64,000 nt of DNA from Planococcus citri. Its lineage: Eukaryota > Arthropoda > Insecta > Hemiptera > Pseudococcidae. The notes below the pieces were generated by a model. The model ran no database searches. It was not told the origin of the DNA and saw nothing but the letters and a program-made list of their open reading frames with translations. This document shows positions 10,000 through 21,929 of the stretch, piece by piece; position 1 is the stretch's first letter; each line of letters starts with the position of its first letter. Made by a program: the position numbers and the translations under genes. The DNA lies in contig NC_088680.1 of NCBI RefSeq assembly GCF_950023065.1, forward strand, positions 27,330,559-27,394,558, given 5' to 3'.

Positions 10000-12450
10000 C
10001 GGTACATACGAGTACTTGTATTATCGCGACAAAGGTTTAACAACACGAAATCGGAAAACCGAAAAAACCGCAACAACGAGAACATGCGATCAAATCGAAA
10101 AATATTTGCGTTACCTTCAGGATCAGGAAGACTTCGACAAATGATTCCGAAGTTATCAGCAAACACGACTCGAAAAAACATGAACAATTCACGAATAATA
10201 CTGGGTCCAAACGACAGTCAAGTCGTTAGTAGTCGTAGTTTCTGTCTCAACCTCTCAACATTTTCATGTCTCCATTTCCATTCAACAATCCATATCATAA
10301 TACAAGTACCTACAACGCTAACGTGCATTGTTTGTAATTTTGAACTTCAAATTCTCTTCAAAAGTGGATACATACTGACGCCGAATTTCCTCTCCACCAT
10401 TTCCCGCCAATTAACACGATCGAACAATAACGGTCGACAATAATTCATCGCAGAATCTGATTTTACTCTACCGTAAGAAAAAAACCATCGCCGGATCATT
10501 GAAAACATGAAATTTATAAATTTCTACACGTTTCGGTGTAAGGAAAAAGGAACCATGGGCAACTTAATGGCGGCGTCGCCACATCTAACACGTAACACAT
10601 ACCTACTAAGTACTTCTAAAATGAGATGGATTGAATATCCGCACTATTACGTACAATTTTGCGAGTTATTGGAATGTACTCAAAAAGCTATTTTGACTCA
10701 CAGTGAATTAAAATGGCATTCAAGAACACACACAATGCACAGCTGAAATGGCGGCCGGTAAACGAGACAAAGAGGTACGCCGGCTGAGTACGTTAACTAG
10801 TTGAATTACATGAAAATTGAGTATACTCACGAATGAAATTACTGACGAACGATAAAATGACACTTTGTAACCAAAAAAACAGAAAAATTATTGCAAAATT
10901 ATGCAAACTTTCAATTAAAATACGAAAGCAGACGCGAATTACGTAACGGACAAACGAGCAAACCAAACGACAAAAGGAAAGTCAGGAAAGTGAGAAAGTG
11001 GCGGTTCGGGCGGTTACGCTACCACTACCCCATTACCAAACTGGTTATGGCTACTTTCACAACGCTCACCCTCCTAAAATGGATACATTGTAAAGATATT
11101 TATTTTTCAATTTTTATTTTCATTGATCTGTTTTTTCGCTTGTGTTTTTTCAATTAATTACATTACATTAGCCGTAGAAGAAATAATTCACACAAAATTG
11201 ACGAAAATGTTTTACAGGGGCGAAAAAAAAAACGAAATCCAAGAGATAGCGATAGCAGATTGTCCGTTGTTTGGCTTTTACTAGTTTCACTTCAGTTCAG
11301 GGAGATGGAAAATTAATCTGATAACAGACGGTTTTTTCCAAAAATTCACATTTTGAAATTCGATTTACTCCTGCTTTTAGGGAGTATTTTGAAATAAGTT
11401 TATACTGTTTTGAAACTGCAAACTTCAAGCTTTAAAATGAACTAAATATTATAATCATTCATCGGATATTTATAGATGAAATATTCAATTGAAATTGCCC
11501 ATTTTATAGGCCATTTTCATACAACTTACAACATTACGAGAGTTCAGTTGACTGACTCGGTTAAAAAGCTCATATTTCAAAAATGAAGCGAAAATAAGCT
11601 TCGAGCACTTCATTTTTGAAAATTAGGGGCTTTCGCGATCATTTTAAGCTATTTATGATTAAAATTCGTTGGAAACTGTTCATTTGGGAGCGATTTGAAA
11701 TTTTTGTTCACATAGGTATGTACTTATATGTAAATGTATGAATGAAGAATGTAGTAGGTACGGTATAGTTGCTGTTGCTGATCTACTACTGAACAAAAAC
11801 AAAATTATCATCGAAAATAATTATCCTAAAAATTAAAATGATCGCAAAAGCTTCTATTTTCCTAGAATCAAGCTCTCAGTCTCATCGTAGATAATTTCTC
11901 GCTTTGTTATTCAATTGCGATTATTTTTTCAGCAAAGACGACTGACTAGAAAAGCTCACATCTCAAATAAAAATAAATACGCTTTGACGATCATTTCAAA
12001 GCTAGGTATGTAAGTATTAGTAATCTAAATCCGTTAAATACCGCTTGGATACGTATTTGGGAGCGATTTAAATAGTAAAATGTGAACACCAACATTGCTC
12101 ATTCCTATTATGAAACCCCCAATATTGCAATAAAAATACTTGTTAATAGGTACTTCGGATTCTTCTCAGTTCTCGAAGATATAAAAACTTAAACGAGGGT
12201 GTACCTAAGTAAGCATCTGAGATTGAAATTTGGATAATTTTTTGGTTTTTTCATGAATGAAACTTTACGAAATTGACATTGAATGCATCAATCAGGATCG
12301 ATGATTTTCTTCATGATCATCGTCAAATGTTAGATTATGTTCTTCGCCAAAATTCTTCTCATCCCTCGTATCCCTTCGTGGAAGAAAAAACAGCATAATT
12401 TCAACACAGGGAGGGAGAGTTTGACTGTTTGAAGGATAAAAACATATTTT
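10000..12450. other. No firm gene
   Basis: The plus-strand frame 10507-10746 ends in a C-x4-C-x13-H-x3-H arrangement (LKWHSRTHT) reminiscent of a degenerate C2H2 zinc finger. The C-to-H spacing is one residue too long and a single finger is weak evidence. GC-richer patches near 10560 and 10990 may be regulatory. The rest is AT-rich. Confidence 0.35.
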
Positions 12451-12453
12451 TTC

Positions 12454-12493
12454 TGACTTCACTGATGGAAGGATCCTTCCATCAGTGAAGTCA
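12454..12493. repeat. Perfect 40-bp palindrome with no spacer
   Basis: The half TGACTTCACTGATGGAAGGA is followed directly by its exact reverse complement, centred on GGATCC at 12473/12474. Pairing stops at 12453/12494. Confidence 0.9.
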
Positions 12494-13966
12494 AATCTGT
12501 TTGTTCAAACAACCGGATTTTCAAAAACTAATTTTGGATTCCAAAATAAATCAGAAATTTGAAGGATTTTCACAATCCATGATCCTGATAAGGCAAAATC
12601 CTCGTAAAAAAAAGATACCTACTACTCGACTTGCGTTGCCTATATTTGTACAGGAAAATGAGACAAATACACAAAAGCAATTTTGTTGTAGGTACGTACT
12701 CGTTGCATAGAAAAAGGTTGACAACCAATATATTGAAAAAAAAAACAATATTGTATTTTCATTTTATTATCATCGATCTCAAATTCTGATTTTTTTTGTA
12801 CACCGTGATCAAATAATTAACACCCTGTCGTACTTATTCGCGCTTATTTTGAAAGCTGCAAGTTCTTCACAGCAATTGAACGAAGTTATACTCAAATGTG
12901 TGATGGCAAAGTCTTACAGCTAGACCATACATCACCCTTCTTTGATTTTTTGAGCATTTCAAGGTAATGGTGAGATTGATAATTGTTTAAGAAAAAATGC
13001 ATCAAGTTTTGGCTTCTTCTACATAATTTTTGTTTTCATCGTTCATAACGATAGACGAAAATCAATCAAATTCACTTCAGTATAAATATTTAATAGGTAG
13101 GTACACTGGTACAGGTAGATAAGATCAGTTTTCTTTGAATAAAAAACAAGCTAGGCATTAAAACAAGAATTGATTTGTTTTTAAATTAAAAAACAAAAAA
13201 ATAAAAACAGCTCCGATTTATTTTTGGCAACTTGATTTCTTAAGATAGGAAAACTAAGAAAATATTGCGGTGATCTATACATTTTACATTTTCAAAAATT
13301 TAAACTTTACATGTCTGATGATCAGTTTCTCGTGTTTTGAATTTTTACTCATAGGTAGGTACTCACTGATTTTATACTTATGCGTGAAGCATAATCTTTG
13401 ATAATGGTTTAATATTTTTATTGTTTCATCTTAAAATTTCAAAATTATCTACGAATAAGGTACATTCAACACTTGAGAGTAAGTCGATTTTCTGCAGTGA
13501 AAGCGGAAAGGAAACTTCAAAAATATTATAGAGGTCAGAGCTAGTACGCATAAGTAGAGTAGACTATTTATCTTAATCATCAAAATTATTCTGATAAACG
13601 TTCGCAGATATGTATTTCAATACAGTAAGTATGTAGGTAGGTGCAGGTACGTAGGTACGTAGGTACCTAGCAATAATGTGTTAACACATTTCTTGAAATG
13701 ATAAAATTCACTGTCATGTCACATTAATGAGAGGAAAATCAGTATTTTTTAGTGACCCGTGTTGCTTGATCAATGATCATTTGCATACTTTCTCAGCTAC
13801 TGAGGTAGGTAAAATATTGAAACATTAAATTTATAGGTACATAATAGATTTTTTTTGAAAAAATTTGAAGTGAAAGTCTGGTCTTAATTTTGTTCATTCG
13901 CGTACCTAAGTATTAAGTATGTATAACTATTTTTTATGCTTGAAAAATTTAGAATAAAACGTTCAC
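12494..13966. other. Intergenic DNA upstream of the four-exon gene
   Basis: AT-rich, with a (GTAG/GTAC)n microsatellite at 13628-13670. No gene signal. The 14 bp before the ATG at 13992 contain TTTTTACTCAGTC, which fits both a splice acceptor and an arthropod initiator (TCAGT). Confidence 0.4.
13628..13670. repeat. GTAG/GTAC microsatellite
   Basis: A run of GTAGGTAG, GTACGTAG and GTACCTAG tetramers. The same tetramers recur singly throughout the window. Confidence 0.7.
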
Positions 13967-13991
13967 TGTGTTTTTACTCAGTCTGCAGAAG

Positions 13992-15389
13992 ATGGAAAAT
14001 AACACATCCGATGATGATAAATCGATATTTGAGAGTGATTTAATAGTGTCTGCTCTTCTGCCATCCGTTCCCAAAGAAATTTGTTCGGTAAATTATTTCA
14101 AACAAATTCGAGTACAAATACATTTTGCATCCATAATATTGTATAGTTCACGGTTCTTCATGTTTACTATTAAAATGTAGGAATAGGAACTTTATGAACT
14201 CGGACTCATTATTGTACCTGGCCAATTTTATTTTCCTTACCAAATCCAAGGTTTACCAGAGATATCATGGAATTACAAAGATGATAAGTTTTATAGTACA
14301 TACATCAAAAAAAGAATTATTCCGCCTGAAAATTCATGGCTTCAGTAATTTTTCGCTTTTAAAATACCTATAATTTTTTTTCTCGAAAAATTACGTTTTC
14401 ACAATTATGAATTAGTTATTTTGCTTCCATTTTCTAAAAAATCTTTTTTAGATGCCAAACATAAAATTTTCAAAACTGCTTACATTTTTTACTTCCTCTC
14501 ACCCAGAAGCGGATCGAAGTCATGCTATTTGGGAGGAGCCAAGGGGGGGGGGGGTCATGTCATTTTTCCAACAAAAAATTGTGATTTTTCCGACAAAAAT
14601 AAAAATTTTAACGTTCTGAACACCAGTGGCGTACACTGAAATCATGTCGGAGGGGGTTATATTTCTATTTGTGATGTAGAACGGAAGCAAAAAAAAGTTG
14701 AAACTAGAATTTTATTTTTTGGACATTAAAAATCGAAATTTTAAGCAATTTTCTGATTTTGTTATCGAGTAGTGGTTCTAGATTTGCTTCTATTTGGAAA
14801 CTTGAATGAATTTTATAAAACAATAAAACTGAAAAATTAAGATTTAATCACCTAATAAACAAATAGGTATGAAAAGTAAGTATTCTTTGAGTTCAATCTG
14901 CGTAGATAGCTTGCAATATAAGTTGCCTAAGTGAACTATTCTAGGAATCAGAGTGTGATGTAGAAGATGTGGTCTACGTTATATTGTTAGGGACCACTGC
15001 ATCATTTTAAACTTCACTAATGATTTGAGATTACAAATGTACAACAATATTCACATAATTACACAAACATGAGGGTAGATCGTGAGACATAAATGATGGG
15101 AGATTTTTAATAAATTCACTAGAGACCTTCATCCTCAGTTGAAAGACTTTCTGAATTTTTTTTAGCTCTGGAGGTACCTACTTACTACTGGAAGGGATAT
15201 GCGAGTCCTCAAAGAGAGGGTACGTATTTTTGCAAAAATCTTGTTTTTTCGTTCTAACCCTACTCAATCTGTTTTAGGAAAGATGTTTCCAGTTCCAAAA
15301 GATATGATAGCACCTATCCGGAATACATACAGTGCATAGACATACGTACGAGTACATCCACTGAAGCTACGATTTACGGACCACGATAG
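13992..15389 (+). CDS. Four-exon gene, uncharacterised protein of about 139 aa
   Basis: Assembled by hand from phase-compatible exons: 13992-14087 (96 nt, phase 0), 14187-14344 (158 nt), 15166-15219 (54 nt) and 15278-15389 (112 nt, ending TAG). The ATG context is AAGATGG. Donors are TCG/GTAAAT, CA/GTAATT and AGG/GTACGT; acceptors are AGGAATAG (weak tract), TTTTTTTTAG and CTGTTTTAG. The frame stays open across all three joins. Exon 1 is acidic (NNTSDDDKSIFESD), exon 2 aromatic-rich (VPGQFYFPYQIQGLPEIS, then IIPPENSWL), exon 3 SGGTYLLLEGICESS, and exon 4 Ser/Thr-rich with TYPEYIQCIDI. No signal peptide, membrane helix or known family is seen. Intron 2 (821 bp) contains repeat sequence with a G10 run. 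The stop codon directly abuts GTATGT, a donor-like site. Exons 3-4 also have a second open frame, ending at 15338. Upstream exons are possible. Confidence 0.55.
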
Positions 15390-16310
15390 GTATGTTTTTC
15401 ATCTACCAATGTCATTCTTTTCCATCTTCAAATAATTATTATTACATAATTATTAATTTGTGCAATTTGTTATATTTTCATATTGCTCATCCATTTTCAT
15501 TGAAATCACAAAAAATTGATCGGCATCGCGAATCTCACTATCCGCAATCGCATCTGCAAAACAGATACCTACTTACTTATTTTAAAATTTTGATTTCAAA
15601 ATCGTTATTGATAAAATCTGGTTGAAATATCACTAAGAAATACTTACTAACCATTTACCATATTTTTTCAAATGAGTTTTTCCTACAAGTATTGTTTATT
15701 ATTTAATCATTCATAAATCGTTAAAAAATTTCCGGATTTAGAAAAATCTTAGTTTTGATGTACGCAAATTCACGTGCATTACAGTCTCATTGGTCTAAAA
15801 TGTTTCATCAACTCGTACCTATACTTACTTTGGTTGGTTCTGAAAAAAAATCGTTCTCTTATGCAACCCACATTGAGTCATACTGCATTCTCTCTTGCTT
15901 CAACATTGTCTTTCAGTCTTCACAGTTTCCTGTTGCCTTCATGAGATGATCGGGTTAACTACTGAATCGACAACGACGTATTGTTTTTCGTAGCATAGAC
16001 AGCTAGAATTTACATACAATAAAAATAAAATGGAATAGAGATTCCGAGTAAATTTTTGTACATCGGTGTACTACCTACATGTCTAGAGCCACCACCGTAG
16101 GAAGAGCAAAATGTCGTAGAAAAAAATCATTGCTGTTAGAAATGTGTCGCCGAACAATGTGAAATTCTGTTAGGGGAGTTACCTACCTGTATCCGTGGTG
16201 AACTCTTTCAAGGCCAGCTAGTTATCTCATTTCAAATATTTCATTACAGTATTGTTACTTTGGTTATACGTACGTAGCTCCAGTTCTATTGTGCCTATGC
16301 TGAAGTAGGC

Positions 16311-16335
16311 ACTTACCTGGTGAGAGGGTACGTTA
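16311..16335 (-). promoter_or_regulatory. Minus-strand CCAG/GTAAGT junction, possible recursive splice site
   Basis: Read on the minus strand: a CT-rich tract (GCTCTCTTTTTT, then TACCCTCTCACCAG) runs straight into GTAAGT, so a 3' splice site is followed by a 5' splice site with no exon between. It may equally be the donor of an ordinary noncoding exon. If recursive, it would sit about 7.2 kb into the intron after the candidate exon at 23487-23678. Confidence 0.3.
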
Positions 16336-17760
16336 TATAAAAAAGAGAGCATCGTAGGTTGAAAGAAAATTTCATCTTTATTTAGTGCTTGAAAATAGTA
16401 AATTATGTCAGTTTTTCGGAAACTTGTATATGAAGCTGAATAAATAACGTTAATGGAAATGAAATTTTTTAAATATCATTTCTGAAATAACTTTTCTGAA
16501 GCACACAAGGGAAGCTCTTAAACAAACTGTAGGTAAACAATCCATCAAATTTCAGAAAGAAAATGAACAATTTCGTTTTCCAATATTTTTGAAGTGATAA
16601 TATTTCTTCAAAAATTACAAAAATTAATTTGATCCAACTTATAGTACCTAATTTTTAATGTATGTAGAATAGAATGTATGACAATATTGCTTCATTTTCA
16701 TTTAGCATTTTAATCTATACTTTGATATATTTAGGGGAATATCTCTACCTTACCTATAGGTACGTCCAACGTCCAGTCATTTTGTGTTTGCGGCTCATAC
16801 ATTGGCATTTTCACTTTTATGAGTCATCTCATAGAGGATGTGCCCAGTATACGTGCGTCGTCATAGCTGTTATCGTAGTCATTTCTTCCTCATTTATAAT
16901 ATTTTATGCACGTAATCTCCGTGAAAAATTTATAACTTGATGCATAACAAAACAAATTTCTCCATTCAGTGTGTAGGTATTTAAATTTGCCCGTGCTTTG
17001 TACCTACCAAGCCTTGCAAAATAGGGAGGAAATACAAATCGAGGTGTTTGTAATTATTTCTTATATTGAATGAAAATTCATTTTGAAGAACCAATAATTC
17101 TAAGAGTCGAAACTACCAGCAGAAAATTGCTTTTCATGTTTTATTTTTTCAACGATAAAGTGTATGAACGTTGACAAAAAAAATACAAAAAGATGACCTA
17201 GGTACTTATCTATTTACAAAAGTTGACAAAATTCAGTATCTACCTAAGTATAAATGCAAGTTTTAGTTAATTGCTTCATTCATTCTCATTCATAATATTT
17301 GTGAATATTTCCGTTCGTTTTGGATTAACGGAGGTATAAATTCTTAAACAGGTATCTGGAAGCTGCTCTCAGCTTTGATTTTAAATCCCAATTTCATGCA
17401 TATAAATTAGCATTTCATCTGTGTCGTTTTATTTTTAACGACTTTTATAAGTTCACGTAATCGTTTATCAACAACCATTACCTATACATACATACTTAGC
17501 TCATAAAAACTTACTATTCTTATTTGATTGCATCATTCATTAGAAAACTGGTTGCCTGTATCTATCTACAAGTTATCGGCAGGTAAATGGAAAATTTTTC
17601 AAAAAAATAACGGAATCATCAAAAAAGTTGAACCTGTGCGATTTTATTATGAAAAAAATTCAATGGGTTTGTAGCCTAGAATATTTTTGAAGTTAACAAT
17701 ATTGTACTGTAGGTACTGTACCTATTTTAATTTTTTTTAACCCATTCCAACTCCATCTAC

Positions 17761-17783
17761 AAAAAAAAAAAAAAAAAAAAAAA
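17761..17783. repeat. Poly(A) tract, 23 nt
   Basis: An uninterrupted run of A. I do not see a LINE body immediately upstream, so it may be a simple repeat. Confidence 0.9.
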
Positions 17784-20676
17784 TGGAAGCATTGATGCAC
17801 ATTCCAGAAAGCATGCAACTTTTGGTACTTAATTACTGTGCTTCGAGAACTTGAAAAATATTTTTCATCGTCCTTAAATAATAATCTTATAGAATAGCTG
17901 TATTTTCTAACTGTAGGTAGGTACTTATATCTTCCCCTAGTTTCACTTTTTTCATTTTTTTTATTTATTATTTTTTTCCTTAGATTTGTAACTTGTAAGG
18001 GGTGGTAAAGGTCTGAATCTGATTAATAAAAGAGTCTGCATAGACACTCAGGTAGTCGAAATTCAAGGTCAAGATTAAAGATAGCTCTCACCTGTATCTT
18101 TATATGTACATCCAGACCCAGACGCATCAAAACATCTTACATGGTAGGTACAAAAGAATTCCAGAGAGTTTGGGGTTACTTATCAATTCTCACCCTTTAA
18201 TAAATGTACCCCAGTGTTGACGTGCCATACAAGATGACTCACATTTTATCGCTTGTTTAAAAAGCAACAGGTATAAAATTACATGAATGATACAAAAAGG
18301 GGTTGCGGGTTGTGCCTATATAGATAAATAACATAGGTAAAAACGGTACCTATAGGTACAAGTGCAACCAATCTAATGGAAATTGGAATGGAGGTATGCC
18401 TTTTGCTTGTTATTTTTATTGTGTGCTTATTTATTTATTTTATACACCTACCTGAGCAGTAAGTATGTGGGCTGTTACTTGCTAGGTACAGGTGATAGGT
18501 AGAACTTGACAAAATTCTGAAAATGAAAGTCGTTGAAAACCATTTGCAAAACCACAATGACTGTAGAAGATCAAATAATGGGCGTAAAAAATGCTTCTTG
18601 AAAAAAAAAAAAAAAACATGATATTTTTATTAATTTTTAGAGAAATGAAATGTAGGTATAATAAAACCAAGTGGCAAATTCAGCCAACCTTGATGAATTC
18701 AGGCTATAATGTTCATCGATAGTCGAGTACTATGAACTGATCAAATTGTCACCAGTTGTACTTACTTGCAGAAGTGTCGAAAATTTAAATTTTGAGGTTT
18801 AAGCTGAGTAGGTGTAGGCAGAGGCAGACTCTTTTTAACAATGAATCGACTCTTCAGTCATTTCAAAGGGAGTTCTAACTCAACTCTTTTGAAACTGTTT
18901 TTAAAGAGTAGTCTTTTTTTAATTAATTTTTACTTTTTTAAGGGGAAGAGGAAGCAAATTTTTAAAAATTATTCATCAATGCTACATATTGCACCTGGTA
19001 CTTTTAAAGAATCATCGAAAAAAGAGTGATTGAATTCGAAAATAAATTCAAAGTAATGCCCAGTGGTGTTTGAAATTAAATTGCATCAAATGCCGTGAGG
19101 ATTTTCTATTTTGAAAAATTCTCATTTTGGGATTTACGGAATTTCGAAAAACTTTATTTCTATTATGACACTGCATCAAAATTTTCGTGCAGAAAAAAAT
19201 TTCATTCTAGAAGACTACAGGACTTGTTTAGATAAGGCATGAATTTAAATTTCGGATCGCTTTTATAATTTTCATTTTTGGAATTTGATCCTGAAAATCT
19301 GATGATGTGTAAATTTTTACGCTGAAATTAATCGATACTCACACCCCATTTTCACCTTCAGTTTTTTACCACATTTTTTTCTGAGTTTTGCATTTTTTAA
19401 ATAGAATTTTTTGTTGTGATGTGAATTTTTCTTGCGAGCTTTTGAAGTTATTGAGTGACTTGAAAGTTGAGTTTAAATTTTTGCTTTGTGGGTCTAAAAA
19501 TCGGAAAAGGTAGGTACTTCCGAAAATTTTTTTCAAAAATTAAGTTGAGATTTTTTTGAAGGCTGTATTTTCAAAAGCTTGTCAAATTTTGAAGCTAGGT
19601 ATTTATTTTTTAAATTTGAAAAAAAATCCAGAAAGCATGCACTTTATGTTTATTACAACTGCAGTGTACTTTTCGTGATAGGATTCGCAAAACCATCTGG
19701 GTGCAAAGCCCTAAAATTTTGGTCAAAATGTAAATAAATGTAAAAGATTGTGTGGTATATCGATTCGTTTAGAGATCGCAGAATACGAATATCAACTCGT
19801 TTTTTCGATTCTACATCTCCTACGCTTCCCATTGGCTTCCGAAATTTCCAAAAATTTGAAAAAAATTGTGTGGCATATGGTTTAATAGGTTTTTGGAGAC
19901 CCTGAATACAAATATCAACTTATTTTTTTGATTCGATCCCTCTGACGCTCTCTTCCCTTTATACAACTGAACCTCAACTTCAAAAAATTATTGAATAGGC
20001 TGAATACTAATATTTAAACTTGTTTGAAAAACTAAAAAAAATCTTAATTAGTTACCAATTTTATTTTCAAGTAACATCGAATGTTACAATAATTTTTTTT
20101 TTAATGAATTTATTTAACGTTGCTCGACTTTACGATCATTTGCGACATTTGTAATAAAAAATGCAGTGTGTAATATTATAAAACTAAAGATACCTACGTA
20201 GTTTGACTTTTAAGAATGAATTTGGATAGAATTACTCATCATAAATTTTTGACATAGATGTACTTATAGGACAATTATTTTTATGCGCGAAAAACGCCAA
20301 AAAAAGCGCTTATAATATGCTGGAAAAATCTGGAAAAAAAGCATCTATATGCGCTAAAAACCTGAAAAAACCTGAAATAAGTGCAATAAAAGTGCACCAT
20401 CATGGGTATCAAAATGTTTATATTTTCAGTGGGATATCAAAAAACATAAGAAAATAGAAAGGAAACGTCAAATATTAATTTTTTTCAATAAAAATTCATC
20501 ATATCATAGATCATGCTTCAAAATATGCTGCAAACGAAACGTCAAATAAGAGTACTTTTTTTCAATACAAATGCATAGATCAATCGATCATATTTTAAAA
20601 TATGCCGCTACAACCATATTTTGTTTTAAATTATTCAGTTTTCTTTTGTTTTTCTTTCAATATCAAAAATGTCAAA

Positions 20677-21510
20677 TTTTTTTTTTTTGGGTGTTTGTAA
20701 TTACTTGATTATTACACCCGTCGTATGAGATTTAAATCGAGTTGGTAAGGTCAAGTTTTTTAATTAGGTCTAAGAATTTTTTAATTTCGGAAGGGTCGTC
20801 TGGTATGAATAGGGATCTTTCATCTATTTGTAGGGATAGTCTGTGCTGATGTAAGGAGGGACATTGAAATAGTAAGTGTTGGACAGATATAAGTTCTGAG
20901 AGGCAGAACTGACATGTGGGTTTTGGGGCCTTTTCATAGAGGTGATTATGTGTGATTTTTGTGTGGCCAATTCTCAGTCTGGTTATAATGATTTCTTCAA
21001 GTCTGTTTAAGTGGGAGAGGTTTTTCCAAGGATGGACTAATTTTTTATGTTGAAAGAGCTTGTTTGTGGTTTGGAGGGACCAAAAGTTTTGCCATTTCTT
21101 AAGTGTGCTTTGGGTGAAGATAGATTTGAGGTCGTCAGCTGTGATAAATATAAGGGGAGAAAGGATGGTGGCAGATTTTGCATTAATGTCTACAATTTCA
21201 TTTCCTAAGATTCCAACGTGGCTGGGTACATACATAAACTGTATGAAGAAGTTTGAATTTTGTAAGTCAAATAGAGTTTTATGAATATTTTGAATTAGAA
21301 GGTGATCGGAAAAAAGATTTTGGATAGCAGTTAGTGAGCTGAGGGAATCACTTTGAATTAAGAAGGACTTATTTTCTGATTCATAAGTGAGTATGTCACA
21401 GAGACAGTGGAAAATAGCTGTGAGTTCGGCAGTGTAGATTGAAGAACAGTTATGGATTTTAAAATTTGAAATTCTTGTTTTCCCTATTTTGTTGGCTGAT
21501 TCTTGCCATT
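20677..21510 (-). mobile_element. 5'-truncated non-LTR retrotransposon (RNase H end)
   Basis: On the minus strand the 3' end is a poly(A) tail (T run 20677-20688 on plus). It is preceded by a short 3' UTR and an ORF ending at 20732. The ORF carries an RNase H domain with the catalytic Glu in YTAELTAIF, Asp in IQSDSLSSL, and the H..N..D block in PSHVGILGNEIVDINAK. A C-terminal C-x2-C-x8-H-x4-C knuckle follows (CQFCLSELISVQHLLFQC). Such an RNase H with a knuckle is typical of I-, R1- or LOA-type LINEs. The first catalytic Asp, the whole reverse transcriptase and the endonuclease are missing, so this is a dead-on-arrival copy. The first 16-17 codons of the open frame (MSFFQVVKAFSRKK) belong to the host hAT-like element, placing the 5' junction near 21500. 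Confidence 0.8.
20732..21510 (-). pseudogene. LINE ORF2 remnant: RNase H plus zinc knuckle
   Basis: This is the coding part of the truncated LINE described at 20677-21510. The frame is intact from the junction to the TAA stop and retains three of the four RNase H acidic or His positions, but it lacks the N-terminal strand with the first Asp. The intact frame suggests a fairly recent insertion. A 74-codon plus-strand ORF over it is a shadow. Confidence 0.75.
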
Positions 21511-21929
21511 TTTTTCTCGAAAAAGCTTTAACGACCTGAAAAAAGCTCAAAATAAGCGAAATTTTGACGTTTTTAAACTAAAATAAGCGTTTTTATGCAT
21601 TTATACCCAAAATATGCGAAAATATGCGCTATAAAATTTCACCATTCGTCTTGAAATTGCATGAAACGTGAAGAAAATTGCGATATGCGGTATCTGGTGT
21701 AGCAGGAAAAAATATGCGATATCATAAAAATAATTGCCCTAGTACTTAATAATGACAGATTTTTTTAAAATCCTTATTTTTCAAAAATGACTTTCTTACA
21801 TTTTCTCGGTCTCATAAAACCTGAAAGTCAAACATTAAAAAAGTAAGCAACGTCAGAAAATTAAAAAAAATTTTAGACTTGAGAAAGACGTTATTTTGCG
21901 AACTTTTGTGTAACTTGAATTACACATTT

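Larger units (their letters stand above)
15390..20259. other. Long AT-rich stretch without a supportable gene
   Basis: Contains short-ORF noise, a 23-nt poly(A) tract at 17761-17783 and scattered TAGGTACCTAC-type words. A minus-strand splice-like junction at 16317/16316 is listed separately. The region reads as intronic or intergenic DNA. Confidence 0.4.
20267..21741. mobile_element. Non-autonomous hAT-like element with a nested LINE
   Basis: The termini are TAGGACAATTATTTTTAT and the complement of ATAAAAATAATTGCCCTA, an inverted repeat of about 18 bp with one mismatch. The direct repeat GTACTTA flanks both ends (20260-20266 and 21742-21748), consistent with a target duplication of hAT type that has lost or mutated one base. 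Both ends are filled with GCG-containing words (AAATATGCGATAT, AAAAACGCC) unlike the flanks. No transposase is present. The interior from about 20677 to 21510 is a later LINE insertion. Confidence 0.65.

Noticed and set aside
9925..10443. Longest plus-strand ORF in this part (172 codons)
   Set aside because: Composition is Arg/Asn/Thr-rich with no domain, and the minus strand of the same region has a better gene-like signal (ATG plus donor at 9885). Likely a chance ORF in a GC-richer patch.
14540..14640. G10 run with CCAGTGGCGTACACTG as a possible element end
   Set aside because: Looks transposon-derived but I could not find a partner end or target duplication.
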